Below, piece by piece: positions 33,056 through 41,786 of a DNA stretch of 64,000 bases (position 1 is the stretch's first letter; each line of letters opens with the position of its first letter). The notes beneath the pieces were generated by a model. It saw only the letters and a list, made by a program, of their open reading frames with translations. It searched no databases and was not told where the DNA came from. The translations under genes were made by a program, and so were the position numbers. This stretch comes from JARRPM01 sp963792815 (GTDB taxonomy: Bacteria; Pseudomonadota; Gammaproteobacteria; Pseudomonadales; Halieaceae), in the NCBI GenBank assembly GCA_963792815.1, contig CAWBXR010000007.1, positions 1 to 64,000 of the forward strand. Reading direction: 5' to 3'.

Positions 33056-33652
33056 ATGGCCCGTATCATCCTGTTCAACAAACCCTTCCAGGTGCTGAGT
33101 CAGTTTACCGATGAACTGGGCAGGGCCACGCTTGCCGATTTCCTGTCCGCCCCCGCGTTCAAGGTGGCCGGCCGCCTGGACTACGACTCGGAAGGCCTGC
33201 TTTTGTTGACCGATGACGGGGCCCTGCAACAGCAGATCGCGAACCCCCGGCACAAGCGCTGGAAAGTCTACCAGGTTCAGGTGGAGGGCCTGGTAAGCGA
33301 CGATGCCCTGCAACGGCTTGCCGCCGGCGTGGAATTGAAGGATGGCCCTACACTGCCTGCCCGGGCCGTGCGTATCCTGCCTCCGCAGCTGTGGCCCCGG
33401 ACGCCACCGGTGAGGGAGCGCAAATCAGTACCCGACAGCTGGCTGGAGCTGGCTATTCGCGAGGGTCGCAATCGCCAGGTACGGCGGATGACTGCGGCGG
33501 TGGGTTATCCCACCCTGCGCCTTGTGCGCACCCAAATCGGGGACTGGTCACTGGCAGGCTTGCAGCCCGGTGAGCATCGCGAGCTTGAGGTGCATCTACC
33601 CACCTCAAGGCAGGGCGCCCCACCAACCAGAGCCAGAAGGAGGAGGAACTGA
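33056..33652 (+). CDS. rluE: 23S rRNA pseudouridine synthase, RluE-like
   Basis: The 198-residue member of the RsuA/RluB/RluE group has KPFQVLSQFTDE at the start, catalytic Asp in VAGRLDYDSEGLLLLTDDG, and REGRNRQVRRMTAAVGYPTLRLVR. Like RluE it lacks an S4 domain. RluE makes pseudouridine at U2457 of 23S rRNA. The ATG at 33056 is preferred to the GTG at 33044 because it starts the family sequence (MARIILFNKP). Its last codon overlaps the first base of the nudJ gene, and the rluE-nudJ-mnmA-hflD-purB order is conserved in relatives. The C-terminus is Arg-rich (RARRRRN). Confidence 0.9.
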   Translation: MARIILFNKPFQVLSQFTDELGRATLADFLSAPAFKVAGRLDYDSEGLLLLTDDGALQQQIANPRHKRWKVYQVQVEGLVSDDALQRLAAGVELKDGPTLPARAVRILPPQLWPRTPPVRERKSVPDSWLELAIREGRNRQVRRMTAAVGYPTLRLVRTQIGDWSLAGLQPGEHRELEVHLPTSRQGAPPTRARRRRN

Positions 33653-34104
33653 TGTCCCAGTGGGTACCCCACGTCACCGTGGCCACCGTTATCGAACAGG
33701 GTGGCCGCTACCTGTTGGTTGAGGAGCGGGATAAGTTCAGCGGGAATCTGGTATTCAACCAGCCGGCGGGGCACCTCGAGCCGGCGGAGACCCTGGCACA
33801 AGCCGCCCTGCGCGAAACGCTGGAGGAAACAGGCTGGGTAATCGAACTGGTTGGCATACTCGGGGTCGCCCTGTATGCCGCTCCGGCCAACAACATCACA
33901 TACTTGCGCACGACGTTTCTCGGCAGGCCACTGCGCGAAGTAGCGGACGCCACACTGGATGCGGACATTCACGCTACACACTGGCTCGATTACGAGGCAA
34001 TCGCTGCCAACTCTGATAGAATGCGCAGCCCCCTGGTGCTGGCATCGATAGAGCAGCATCGCCGTGGGATTTGTTACCCCCTGGATCTCGTTTACAGTCA
34101 ATGA
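33652..34104 (+). CDS. nudJ: Nudix phosphatase NudJ
   Basis: The 150-residue Nudix hydrolase begins PHVTVATVIEQGGRYLLVEE. Its complete Nudix box is GHLEPAETLAQAALRETLEE followed by TGW (Gx5Ex7REUxEExGU). NudJ-type enzymes act on thiamine pyrophosphate, HMP-PP and nucleoside di- and triphosphates. It overlaps rluE by one base and the mnmA start overlaps its stop (ATGA at 34101), indicating tight translational coupling. Size and neighbours match NudJ of E. coli and Pseudomonas. Confidence 0.92.
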   Translation: MSQWVPHVTVATVIEQGGRYLLVEERDKFSGNLVFNQPAGHLEPAETLAQAALRETLEETGWVIELVGILGVALYAAPANNITYLRTTFLGRPLREVADATLDADIHATHWLDYEAIAANSDRMRSPLVLASIEQHRRGICYPLDLVYSQ

Positions 34105-35201
34105 GCCTGAACTCCAACAGTAAAGTAATCGTCGGCATGTCCGGCGGAGTCGATTCATCCGTGTCTGCCCTGTTGCTGCAGGAGCAGGGCTACCGGGTGG
34201 AAGGGCTGTTTATGAAAAACTGGGAAGAGGACGATGGCACCGAGTACTGCACCGCCAGGGAGGATTTCGCCGATGCCCAGGCCGTGGCGGACAGGCTGGG
34301 GATTACCCTGCACGGGGCCAATTTTGCAGCGGAGTACTGGGATAACGTTTTCGAGCACTTTCTCGAGGAATACCGGGCCGGGCGAACGCCAAACCCGGAT
34401 ATCCTGTGCAACCGCGAGATCAAATTCCGGGCCTTCCTGGACTACGCGATCATGCTGGGGGCGGATACCATCGCCACCGGCCACTACGCCCGCCGTGGCG
34501 AAGCGGATGGCCTCGGCACCCTGCTAAAGGGGCTCGACCACAACAAGGACCAGAGCTATTTCCTGCACGCCGTCGGTCATCGCGAACTGGAACAAACACT
34601 ATTCCCGCTCGGTGAGATGGCCAAACCAGAGGTGCGCCGGTTGGCGGAAGAACACGGGCTGGCCACTGCCAAAAAAAAGGACTCCACCGGCATCTGCTTT
34701 ATCGGCGAGCGTCGCTTCACGGATTTTCTCCAGCAGTATTTACCCGCGCAGCCGGGCGAGATCCGCAGCCTCGATGGCGAGTTGCTCGGCCGGCACCAGG
34801 GGCTGATGTACCACACCATCGGCCAGCGCCAGGGCCTGGGTATCGGCGGCCTCGCCAATCACGGCGACGCACCCTGGTACGTGGTGGAAAAGGACCTGGA
34901 GAAAAACGTATTGCTGGTAGCCCAGGGCAATGACCACCCTGCCCTGTTCAAGTCCGTCCTCCTGACCAGTGAAATACTGTGGGTTGCCGGCAGCGAGCCG
35001 GAGTTGCCCCTGGCCTGCAGCGCCAAGGTGCGCTACCGCCAGGCCGACCAGGCCTGCACTGTCAGCCGCGATGAGGGCGGTTACCGGGTGGAATTCGACC
35101 AGCCACAGCGCGCTGTAACCCCGGGGCAGTCGGTGGTGTTTTACCAGGGGGAGCGCTGCCTCGGTGGCGGCGTCATTGAACGGACATCAGGCGGTATATG
35201 A
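34101..35201 (+). CDS. mnmA: tRNA-specific 2-thiouridylase MnmA
   Basis: The 366-residue enzyme has the PP-loop GMSGGVDSSVSALLL, the first catalytic cysteine in PNPDILCNREIKF, and the second in STGICFIGERRF. The long insert KNWEEDDGTEYCTAREDFADA and C-terminal beta-barrel are also present. It adds sulfur to U34 of tRNA Lys, Glu and Gln using sulfur relayed by the Tus proteins. ATG at 34101 overlaps the nudJ stop; hflD in turn begins in the mnmA stop (ATGA at 35198). The operon continues to purB. Confidence 0.97.
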   Translation: MSLNSNSKVIVGMSGGVDSSVSALLLQEQGYRVEGLFMKNWEEDDGTEYCTAREDFADAQAVADRLGITLHGANFAAEYWDNVFEHFLEEYRAGRTPNPDILCNREIKFRAFLDYAIMLGADTIATGHYARRGEADGLGTLLKGLDHNKDQSYFLHAVGHRELEQTLFPLGEMAKPEVRRLAEEHGLATAKKKDSTGICFIGERRFTDFLQQYLPAQPGEIRSLDGELLGRHQGLMYHTIGQRQGLGIGGLANHGDAPWYVVEKDLEKNVLLVAQGNDHPALFKSVLLTSEILWVAGSEPELPLACSAKVRYRQADQACTVSRDEGGYRVEFDQPQRAVTPGQSVVFYQGERCLGGGVIERTSGGI

Positions 35202-35842
35202 ACACCACTTCGCGGACAAACCTGGAACAACAGACGATCGCGCTGGCCGGCGTGGCCCAGGCGGCGCGCATGGTCGACCAGATTTCTAAAACCGGCGGCT
35301 ACCCGCTGGAGTTCCTGGGCCCTTCCATTCACAGCCTGTTTGAGTTCGAGGCGGGTTCGGTAGAGGACGTCTTCGGCGGTGTTGCCGGGGTCAAGCTCGG
35401 CCTCAACAACCTCAGCAGTTTGTTGGCCAGCCGGCAGGCGGATGAAAACCGCGACCTGGTGCGCTATGTCCTGGCGATACTCTACCTCGAACGCAAATTT
35501 GCCGGGGACCCGGCCATGATGTCCGTCGTGCATTCGCGGCTGCAGCACACCAGTTTTCGCGCCGAGCATTTTGCCAACAATGTGAACGATTTGTGTCACA
35601 GCGTCTCGGGCATTTACCAGGATACCCTGAGCAAGCTGAAGTTCCGGATCAAGGTCAACGGCAGCGCACAGCACCTGCAGAACCCGAAGAACGCCGATAT
35701 TATCCGGGCCTTGTTACTGGCGGGCATACGCTCCGCATTTTTGTGGCACCAACTCGGCGGGCGTCGCTGGCGGCTGCTGCTTCAGCGCAAGAAACTGCTG
35801 CACACCTCCCAGCAACTGTCACGCGGTATGGGCGTGGTGTAA
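35198..35842 (+). CDS. hflD: High-frequency lysogenization protein HflD homolog
   Basis: The 214-residue all-helical protein matches HflD (YcfC): EQQTIALAGVAQAARMVDQISKTG, IHSLFEFEAGSVEDVFGG, LARGMNYLL-like and LKFRIKVNGSAQHLQNPKNADIIRALLLAGIRSAFLWHQLGG. It is membrane-associated in E. coli, where it affects lambda CII and fatty acid desaturation; its core job is unresolved. It lies in its universal position between mnmA and purB. The ATG at 35198 overlaps the mnmA stop. Confidence 0.93.
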   Translation: MNTTSRTNLEQQTIALAGVAQAARMVDQISKTGGYPLEFLGPSIHSLFEFEAGSVEDVFGGVAGVKLGLNNLSSLLASRQADENRDLVRYVLAILYLERKFAGDPAMMSVVHSRLQHTSFRAEHFANNVNDLCHSVSGIYQDTLSKLKFRIKVNGSAQHLQNPKNADIIRALLLAGIRSAFLWHQLGGRRWRLLLQRKKLLHTSQQLSRGMGVV

Positions 35843-35871
35843 CATCCTCACTATTATTTCCGGAGAATTAC

Positions 35872-37242
35872 ATGAAACTGTCGGCCCTCAGTGCAGTGTC
35901 ACCCATAGACGGTCGCTATGGCGGCAAGACGGAGCCGTTGCGCGAGGTGTTCAGTGAATTCGGCCTGATCAAAAGGCGCGTACTGGTCGAGGTTCGCTGG
36001 CTGCAATGCCTGGCAGCCCACGAGGGCGTCCCCGAGGTGCCCGGCCTGTCCAGGGAAGCCAGTCGCACCCTCGATGACATAGCGGAGAAATTCTCCGAGG
36101 TTGACGCCCGCCGCATCAAGGATATCGAAGCCACCACCAACCACGACGTGAAAGCGGTGGAGTATTTCATCAAGGAGCGCTTCGATGGTCACGATGAGCT
36201 CAAGGGTATCGCCGAGTTTGTCCACTTCGCCTGCACCTCGGAAGATATCAACAACCTCGCACACGCACTGATGCTGCGCGACGGGCTGCACGATGTCCTG
36301 CTGCCCGCAATGAACGAGATCAGTAGCGCCCTGGCCAGCCTGGCCCGGGGCACGGCCGAAGCCGCCATGCTGTCGCGCACGCACGGCCAGACCGCCAGCC
36401 CGACCACCATGGGCAAGGAAGTCGCCAACGTGGTGGCGCGAATGGAACGGCAACTGAGGCAAATAGAACAGGTGCAGTTCCTGGGTAAGATCAACGGGGC
36501 CGTGGGCAATTACAACGCGCACCTGTCCGCCTACCCCGACGTCGACTGGCAGGCGAACGCGGAAGCATTTGTGACCTCCCTCGGCCTCAGCTGGAACCCC
36601 TACACCACCCAGATCGAACCACACGACTATATGGCCGAGCTGTTCGACGCCCTCGCCCGCTTCAATACCATCCTTATCGATTTCAACCGCGATGTGTGGG
36701 GCTATATATCCCTGGGGTATTTCAAGCAGAAAACAATTGCCGGGGAAGTGGGTTCCTCCACCATGCCGCACAAGGTAAACCCGATTGATTTTGAAAACGC
36801 CGAGGGTAATCTCGGGCTTGCCAACGCGGTGCTGCAGCATATGGCAACCAAGCTGCCAATCAGCCGTTGGCAGCGAGACCTCACCGACAGCACTGTATTG
36901 CGCAACATGGGAGTGGGCGCCGCCTACAGCCTGATCGCCTACCAGTCTGCGCTCAAGGGCATCGGCAAACTCGAACTCAACGAGGCGCGCCTGGCGCAGG
37001 ACCTGGACAATAGCTGGGAAGTCCTGGCGGAGCCTATCCAGACAGTCATGCGACGCTACGGCATTGAAAAACCCTACGAAAAGCTGAAGGAACTGACCCG
37101 GGGCCAGGACATGACCGCCGAGGTGATCCAGGCCTTCGTGGCGGGGCTCGACCTGCCGGAGGAGGCCCGCAGCGCACTGCTCGCCCTGACTCCGGCCAGC
37201 TACATCGGCAATGCCGTGGCCCAGGCCCGGGCCATCAAGTAG
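35872..37242 (+). CDS. purB: Adenylosuccinate lyase
   Basis: The 456-residue fumarase-superfamily lyase has the signature GSSTMPHKVNPIDFENAEGN with the mobile catalytic serine. Other blocks are SAVSPIDGRYGGKT at the start, TTNHDVKAVEYFIKE and HFACTSEDINNLAHALM. It makes AMP from adenylosuccinate and AICAR from SAICAR. The ATG at 35872 has GGAGA eight bases upstream; the longer opening to 35593 lies inside hflD and is spurious. The length equals E. coli PurB. roxA follows 9 bp later. Confidence 0.97.
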   Translation: MKLSALSAVSPIDGRYGGKTEPLREVFSEFGLIKRRVLVEVRWLQCLAAHEGVPEVPGLSREASRTLDDIAEKFSEVDARRIKDIEATTNHDVKAVEYFIKERFDGHDELKGIAEFVHFACTSEDINNLAHALMLRDGLHDVLLPAMNEISSALASLARGTAEAAMLSRTHGQTASPTTMGKEVANVVARMERQLRQIEQVQFLGKINGAVGNYNAHLSAYPDVDWQANAEAFVTSLGLSWNPYTTQIEPHDYMAELFDALARFNTILIDFNRDVWGYISLGYFKQKTIAGEVGSSTMPHKVNPIDFENAEGNLGLANAVLQHMATKLPISRWQRDLTDSTVLRNMGVGAAYSLIAYQSALKGIGKLELNEARLAQDLDNSWEVLAEPIQTVMRRYGIEKPYEKLKELTRGQDMTAEVIQAFVAGLDLPEEARSALLALTPASYIGNAVAQARAIK

Positions 37243-37251
37243 GCCAAGCTG

Positions 37252-38382
37252 ATGCCTGCAGGGGAGCTCAACCTGGACAAGGAGGCTTTCCTTTCCAACT
37301 ACTGGCAGCGCGAGCCGCTGCTGATCCGCGGCGCGCTGGAGCCTTTTACCAGCCCCCTGCCCGCCGATGAACTGGCGGGTCTCGCCCTCGAAGAGGACAT
37401 CGAGTCGCGCATCATCGAATACCGCGCAGGCATCTGGCAGCTGCAGCACGGGCCGTTTCGTAGCGAGGATTTCCAGCGAGAAAATCCCTGGACACTGCTG
37501 GTGCAGGCTGTGGATCACTATATTCCTGCGGTGGCCCAATTGCGCCAGCTGGTGGACTTCCTGCCGAGCTGGCGGGTCGATGACGTGATGGTGAGCTACG
37601 CGGTCGATGGTGGCAGCGTCGGTCCACACTACGACAACTACGATGTATTCCTGCTCCAGGGAGAAGGCCGGCGTCGCTGGCGGCTGGGCCAGGCCTGCGA
37701 TTCCCAATCACCCCTGCTGCCACACGATAACTTGCGTATCCTGCGCGACTTTGACTGCAGCCGGGAGTACCTGCTGGACCCCGGCGATATTCTCTATGTA
37801 CCGCCGGGCATAGCACACTGGGGCATAGCCGAGGGCGAATGCACGACCTTTTCCATCGGTTTTCGCGCTCCACGCATCAACGACATGGTCTCGCGCTGGG
37901 CGGATGACCTGCTGGAAAAACTCGACCCGGAGTTGTTTTATAAGGACCCGGATATCGAGGCTGCGTCCAGGCCAGGGGAGATCCGCCCACGTGACCTGGA
38001 GCGCGTGCGTGAACAGTTGCGAGCCGCACTGGAACAGCCCGGCGACAGCCGTTGGTTCGGTGCTATGGTTACAGAGCCGCGTTACGAGCCTGAGAGCGAC
38101 GATGACGACCTCTTCGAGGCCAGGGCACTGCTGGCGGCGGGACCGGGTTATATAGAGCTGTCTGCCGCTGCCCGGGTGGCGTGGCAGCGGGACCCCGATG
38201 GCATCACGGTATTCGCGAATGGCCAGGCCCGCCTGTTCAGTTCGGTCGTGCTGGATACCCTGGCAGGCCTGTGCGGAAACTGGCGGTTGGAGGGCAAGCG
38301 CCTCGCCGCGGCCCTCGCGCAAGCCGACACGGCGGAGTTGCTGGACTACCTGCTAGAGAGCGGAGGCATTTATGTCGAATGA
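37252..38382 (+). CDS. roxA: Ribosomal protein uL16 arginine hydroxylase RoxA (YcfD)
   Basis: The 376-residue JmjC-type 2-oxoglutarate oxygenase opens with NYWQREPLLIRGALEPF and has the Fe ligands in SVGPHYDNYDVFLLQ (HxD) and IAHWG. RoxA hydroxylates an arginine of 50S protein uL16 and exists only in some Gram-negatives. The C-terminal winged-helix part (residues about 270-376, ending LLDYLLESGGIYVE) is of the usual length. Ribosome site is weak; coupling to purB is likely. The next small gene overlaps its 3' end by 11 bp. Confidence 0.92.
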   Translation: MPAGELNLDKEAFLSNYWQREPLLIRGALEPFTSPLPADELAGLALEEDIESRIIEYRAGIWQLQHGPFRSEDFQRENPWTLLVQAVDHYIPAVAQLRQLVDFLPSWRVDDVMVSYAVDGGSVGPHYDNYDVFLLQGEGRRRWRLGQACDSQSPLLPHDNLRILRDFDCSREYLLDPGDILYVPPGIAHWGIAEGECTTFSIGFRAPRINDMVSRWADDLLEKLDPELFYKDPDIEAASRPGEIRPRDLERVREQLRAALEQPGDSRWFGAMVTEPRYEPESDDDDLFEARALLAAGPGYIELSAAARVAWQRDPDGITVFANGQARLFSSVVLDTLAGLCGNWRLEGKRLAAALAQADTAELLDYLLESGGIYVE

Positions 38383-38857
38383 GTTTCTGGCCGGGGTGGC
38401 TTACCCCCACCCCTTTGATGAGCTGGCGGTTGAGCTGTGCAGTTCCGCAGCGCGCCAGGTCTGTATTTTAAGCCCCAAACTCGATCCTACCGCTTTCGAT
38501 AGCGAGGAGCTGGCCCAGGCCCTGGCGGTCCTGATACGCAGCAGCCGACAGACCCGGGTGCGGATACTGGTGGCCGATTCCCGTGAGCTGGTCGCCCGTG
38601 GTCACAGGTTACTTAAACTGGCCCGTCGCATTCCCAGCTCTGTCCACATCCAGAAACTTGCGGAGCACCCGCAGTGGAAAAATGAAACCATCGTCATCTG
38701 TGACCGGGATGGCGTGCTCTATAAACCCGGCGACAGCGATCGCGAGGGATTCTACGAGCCGTCCTCCCGCGCCTCTACCCGCCGTCACCTGGAATTATTC
38801 GAAGAGCTTTGGCGGCACAGCGCGGAGGATGTCGAACTGCGATCACTGGCGCTTTAA
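38372..38857 (+). CDS. Conserved protein of unknown function next to RoxA
   Basis: The 161-residue soluble protein has a Rossmann-like alternation: VCILSPKLDPTAFDSEELAQALAVLIRSSRQTRVRILVADSRELVARGHRLLKLARRIPSSVHIQKL, read in pieces, then ETIVICDRDGVLYKPGDSDREGFYEPSSRASTRR. This resembles a phospholipase D-like half fold without the HKD motif. I think it matches the C-terminal domain of proteins beside roxA in pseudomonads that are annotated as acetyltransferases, but no acetyltransferase motif is present. It overlaps roxA by 11 bp, so a role linked to that operon is likely. Confidence 0.7.
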   Translation: MSNEFLAGVAYPHPFDELAVELCSSAARQVCILSPKLDPTAFDSEELAQALAVLIRSSRQTRVRILVADSRELVARGHRLLKLARRIPSSVHIQKLAEHPQWKNETIVICDRDGVLYKPGDSDREGFYEPSSRASTRRHLELFEELWRHSAEDVELRSLAL

Positions 38858-38887
38858 GCTGAGCGCCGGTGAGAGTTTGACCGCAGC

Positions 38888-40264
38888 ATGAGCAAAGCCG
38901 TCCACCTGGATGACCTCCCCTACCAGCGCGATACCTGCGAGCTGTTCGAGCGCATCCGCGACCTGCCGGGTGCGGCGCTGCTGGACAGCAGTTTTCCGCA
39001 TTCCACTGCCGGTCGCTACGATATCCTGGCGGCGAACCCGGTAGAACAACTCCCATCGCTTGATCCCGACGCCGACGAGGCCCAGTGTCGCCTGTTTTTC
39101 CGGGACCTGGGGCAATACCACAAAGATCGCTTCGCCGGCATCCAGCCCGTCTCCCAGGACATTCCCTTTTGCGGCGGCATCCTGGGTTTTTTGAGCTACG
39201 GCCTCGGAAACCGCCTGCACGGGGTTGTCTCGGGCCCCGGAACGGCCTGCGCCGACGCACAACTGCCTGTGACCCAGATGCAGGCCTATGACTGGTGCGT
39301 GATCCAGGATCACCTGCTGCGCAAGGCCACTCTCGTCAGCCAGCCCGGTGTGTCCCAGGCGGAGCGCAATGATGTCCTGGCGAGGTTGCGACAACCCGCG
39401 CGGGTCCGGGCCCCGGACTTTCGCCTGGAGGCGGCATTTCAGTCGAACTTCACTGCGCAAAGCTACCGGGAAGCCTTCGAGCGTATCGCCGCATATATCC
39501 AGGCCGGGGACTGCTACCAGGTCAACCTGGCCCAGCGCTTCAGCGCCGGTTTCAGCGGCGATCCCTGGGATGCCTATCGCCTGTTGCGCACCGTGGCGGC
39601 GGCGCCGCTGTCGGCCTACCTCAAGGTGGCCCAGGACAGCGCCGTGATCAGCCTGTCACCGGAGCGTTTCCTGTCACTGCACGGCCACCACGTCGAAACA
39701 GCGCCAATCAAGGGCACACGGCCGCGCCACGTCGACCCGGAGGCAGACCGCTCCGCCGTGAGGGAATTGCGCGCCTCAACAAAGGACCGCGCGGAAAACC
39801 TGATGATTGTCGACCTGTTGCGCAACGACCTAGGCCGCAGCTGCGTGCCGGGGAGCATTATCGTCGACCGCCTGTTCGAAGTGCAGAGCCTGGCAACGGT
39901 CCACCACCTGGTCAGCACGATCAGCGGCGAGTTACAGGCGGACCGCGGCGCGGCCGAGTTGCTGCGCGACAGCTTTCCCGGCGGATCGATAACCGGTGCA
40001 CCGAAACGCCGAGCCATGGAGATCATTGCGGAGCTGGAGCCCGCCCCGCGCCAGGTTTACTGCGGCTCAGTGCTCTACATCAGTGCCGACGGGCGAATGG
40101 ACAGCAATATCGCCATCCGCACCCTGCAGTGCCACGCAGGGGAAATTCACTGCTGGGCTGGCGGCGGCATAGTGGCGGATTCGGAATGGCAGCAGGAATA
40201 CCAGGAAACCTTGGACAAGGTGGGCAAATTCCTTGCCGCACTGGAAGAGCTGGGCAGGGATTAG
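38888..40264 (+). CDS. pabB: Aminodeoxychorismate synthase component I
   Basis: The 458-residue chorismate-binding enzyme has QAGDCYQVNLAQRF, SPERFLSLHGHHVETAPIKGTRPR in part, MIVDLLRNDLGRSC, FPGGSITGAPKRRAMEII and GSVLYISADGRMDSNIAIRT. PIKGT carries the lysine that marks PabB; anthranilate synthase TrpE has PIAGT. It makes 4-amino-4-deoxychorismate for folate with glutamine amidotransferase PabA, which is not in the window. It begins 30 bp after the unknown gene and is 63 bp ahead of tRNA-Arg. Confidence 0.95.
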   Translation: MSKAVHLDDLPYQRDTCELFERIRDLPGAALLDSSFPHSTAGRYDILAANPVEQLPSLDPDADEAQCRLFFRDLGQYHKDRFAGIQPVSQDIPFCGGILGFLSYGLGNRLHGVVSGPGTACADAQLPVTQMQAYDWCVIQDHLLRKATLVSQPGVSQAERNDVLARLRQPARVRAPDFRLEAAFQSNFTAQSYREAFERIAAYIQAGDCYQVNLAQRFSAGFSGDPWDAYRLLRTVAAAPLSAYLKVAQDSAVISLSPERFLSLHGHHVETAPIKGTRPRHVDPEADRSAVRELRASTKDRAENLMIVDLLRNDLGRSCVPGSIIVDRLFEVQSLATVHHLVSTISGELQADRGAAELLRDSFPGGSITGAPKRRAMEIIAELEPAPRQVYCGSVLYISADGRMDSNIAIRTLQCHAGEIHCWAGGGIVADSEWQQEYQETLDKVGKFLAALEELGRD

Positions 40265-40327
40265 AAAAAAAGTTGTTCCAGGGAGTGGGCTATTCTCCCC
40301 GCGAGTCTGTACAATCCATCTTGCTAC

Positions 40328-40404
40328 GCGCCCGTAGCTCAGCTGGATAGAGTAACTGGCTTCGAACCAGTTGGTCGGGAGTTCGAATCTCTCCGGGCGC
40401 GCCA
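40328..40404 (+). tRNA. tRNA-Arg (anticodon UCG)
   Basis: The full cloverleaf is visible. The acceptor stem GCGCCCG (40328-40334) pairs with CGGGCGC (40394-40400). The D-arm is GTAGCTCAGCTGGATAGAG. The anticodon stem ACTGG/CCAGT encloses the loop CTTCGAA, giving anticodon TCG, and the T-loop is GTTCGAATC. CCA is encoded at 40402-40404 after discriminator G. It reads CGA codons. It lies in the same direction as pabB, which ends 63 bp upstream. Confidence 0.96.
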
Positions 40405-40676
40405 AATACAAACTTTCCAATTCCACCCAGGCGTTTCGGCGCTGGCACGATACCAATCCCAGCCCCCGGTGCGGGAGCGAGCAGCGCTGAGCCGCGGTTG
40501 AACCCGGCATGTGAATTCTTCCCCGGAAGGGTTCCTGGCAAGCCACTGCAAATGTCGGCATTCACCCACTGTCAAGCCGCCCCGCCCGCGCGTTGAGATT
40601 CCGCTCGCAGTAGAATTCGCTTCAGCTATACTTCGCCACCGCCAACCTGCGCCCAACGGCTTTTGGAAGAAGTGTG

Positions 40677-41762
40677 ATGACCTTGAGAACAGCTCTTCGC
40701 GCCACCTTGTTTACCCTCCTCGCGACACCCTGGCACCCACTGCACGCGGAACAGGATTTTGATGTCCTCGCCCAGCCGTCTGTACCCAGCGATATTGCAA
40801 GCCACTCCCTGATTTATTCCCTCAGGAAGATTGGAGACCGCTACTTCGCCACAGGCATCCAGGGCCAGATTCTCTACTCGGATGATGGCGGTGACACCTG
40901 GGAGCAGGCACAGACCCCGGTGCGCTCAGGCTTGCTCAGTATTGACTTTCCCACTCCCGAGAAAGGCTGGGCCGCCGGCCACGAGGGCGTCATCCTGCAT
41001 AGCTCCGACGGTGGCAAGACCTGGGTCAAACAGTATGACGGCATACAGTACGGCAAGGACGGGCTGGCGTTCTACCAGCAAATGGCGAAGGAGGAACCCG
41101 ACAACGAGATCATTCCTTCGCTGATCGACGAGATGCAACTGGCCATCGAGCAGGGCGCCGACCGGCCGTTCTTCAAAGTGAGGTGCCAGACCGAACAACG
41201 CTGTAACGCGGTTGGCGCCTACGGCATGACAGTGGTCACTTTCGATGGCGGCAAAACCTGGGAAAACACCATGTACCGCAACGAAAACGACAACTTCAAC
41301 CACATGTACGACTATGCCCCGCTGCCGGAGCCCGGCCGGTTTTTTATCGCCGGGGAGGCGGGACTACTGCTGATTGCCGATATCAACGAAAGAATTTCCA
41401 AACGAACCCACTCAGTGCCATGGGAGGGCAGCTTCTTTTCCAGTGCGGAGACCGAAGACGGGGCGATCGTGATGGGTGGGTTGCGCGGGCGCATGTTCCG
41501 CACCGCCGACGAAGGTGCCAGCTGGATCGTAGTGGAGAAGCCTGTTACCAGCTCCATTGTGGCAGTGATCCGCCTGTCCGATGGCAGGCTTGTGTCCGCG
41601 GGGGCGGCGGGCGAGATTCTCGTCAGCAATGACAACGGTTTCAGCTTCAGTCCTGTAATCGTGAAGGAGCTCGGCCCACTGAGCTCCGTCGCGCAAGGCC
41701 CGGACAACTCCCTGCTTGTAAGCGGCACGAAGGGAATCCAGAAAATCACACTACCCGACTGA
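40677..41762 (+). CDS. YCF48/BNR-repeat exported protein paired with an MMPL transporter
   Basis: The 361-residue exported beta-propeller has a signal peptide (residues about 1-25, ending LHAEQDF). Repeated sialidase/YCF48-type motifs are GQILYSDDGGDTW, GVILHSSDGGKTW, TVVTFDGGKTW, FRTADEGASW and LVSNDNGFSF-like. YCF48 (HCF136) is a photosystem II assembly factor, but such propellers are common in heterotrophs beside RND/MMPL genes, as here (24 bp apart). It probably acts in the periplasm as a partner of that transporter. GGAAGAAG precedes ATG 40677; a GTG one codon earlier is possible. Confidence 0.8.
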   Translation: MTLRTALRATLFTLLATPWHPLHAEQDFDVLAQPSVPSDIASHSLIYSLRKIGDRYFATGIQGQILYSDDGGDTWEQAQTPVRSGLLSIDFPTPEKGWAAGHEGVILHSSDGGKTWVKQYDGIQYGKDGLAFYQQMAKEEPDNEIIPSLIDEMQLAIEQGADRPFFKVRCQTEQRCNAVGAYGMTVVTFDGGKTWENTMYRNENDNFNHMYDYAPLPEPGRFFIAGEAGLLLIADINERISKRTHSVPWEGSFFSSAETEDGAIVMGGLRGRMFRTADEGASWIVVEKPVTSSIVAVIRLSDGRLVSAGAAGEILVSNDNGFSFSPVIVKELGPLSSVAQGPDNSLLVSGTKGIQKITLPD

Positions 41763-41786
41763 ACCGGGTACTCGGAGAACATAACA

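Noticed and set aside
35899..37707. 602-codon opening antisense to purB and roxA
   Set aside because: It crosses two certain genes and has no motif; a GC-rich shadow.
40328..40676. Possible genomic island at tRNA-Arg
   Set aside because: tRNA genes are common attachment sites, but no integrase, no repeat of the tRNA 3' end and no change of gene type was seen right after it.
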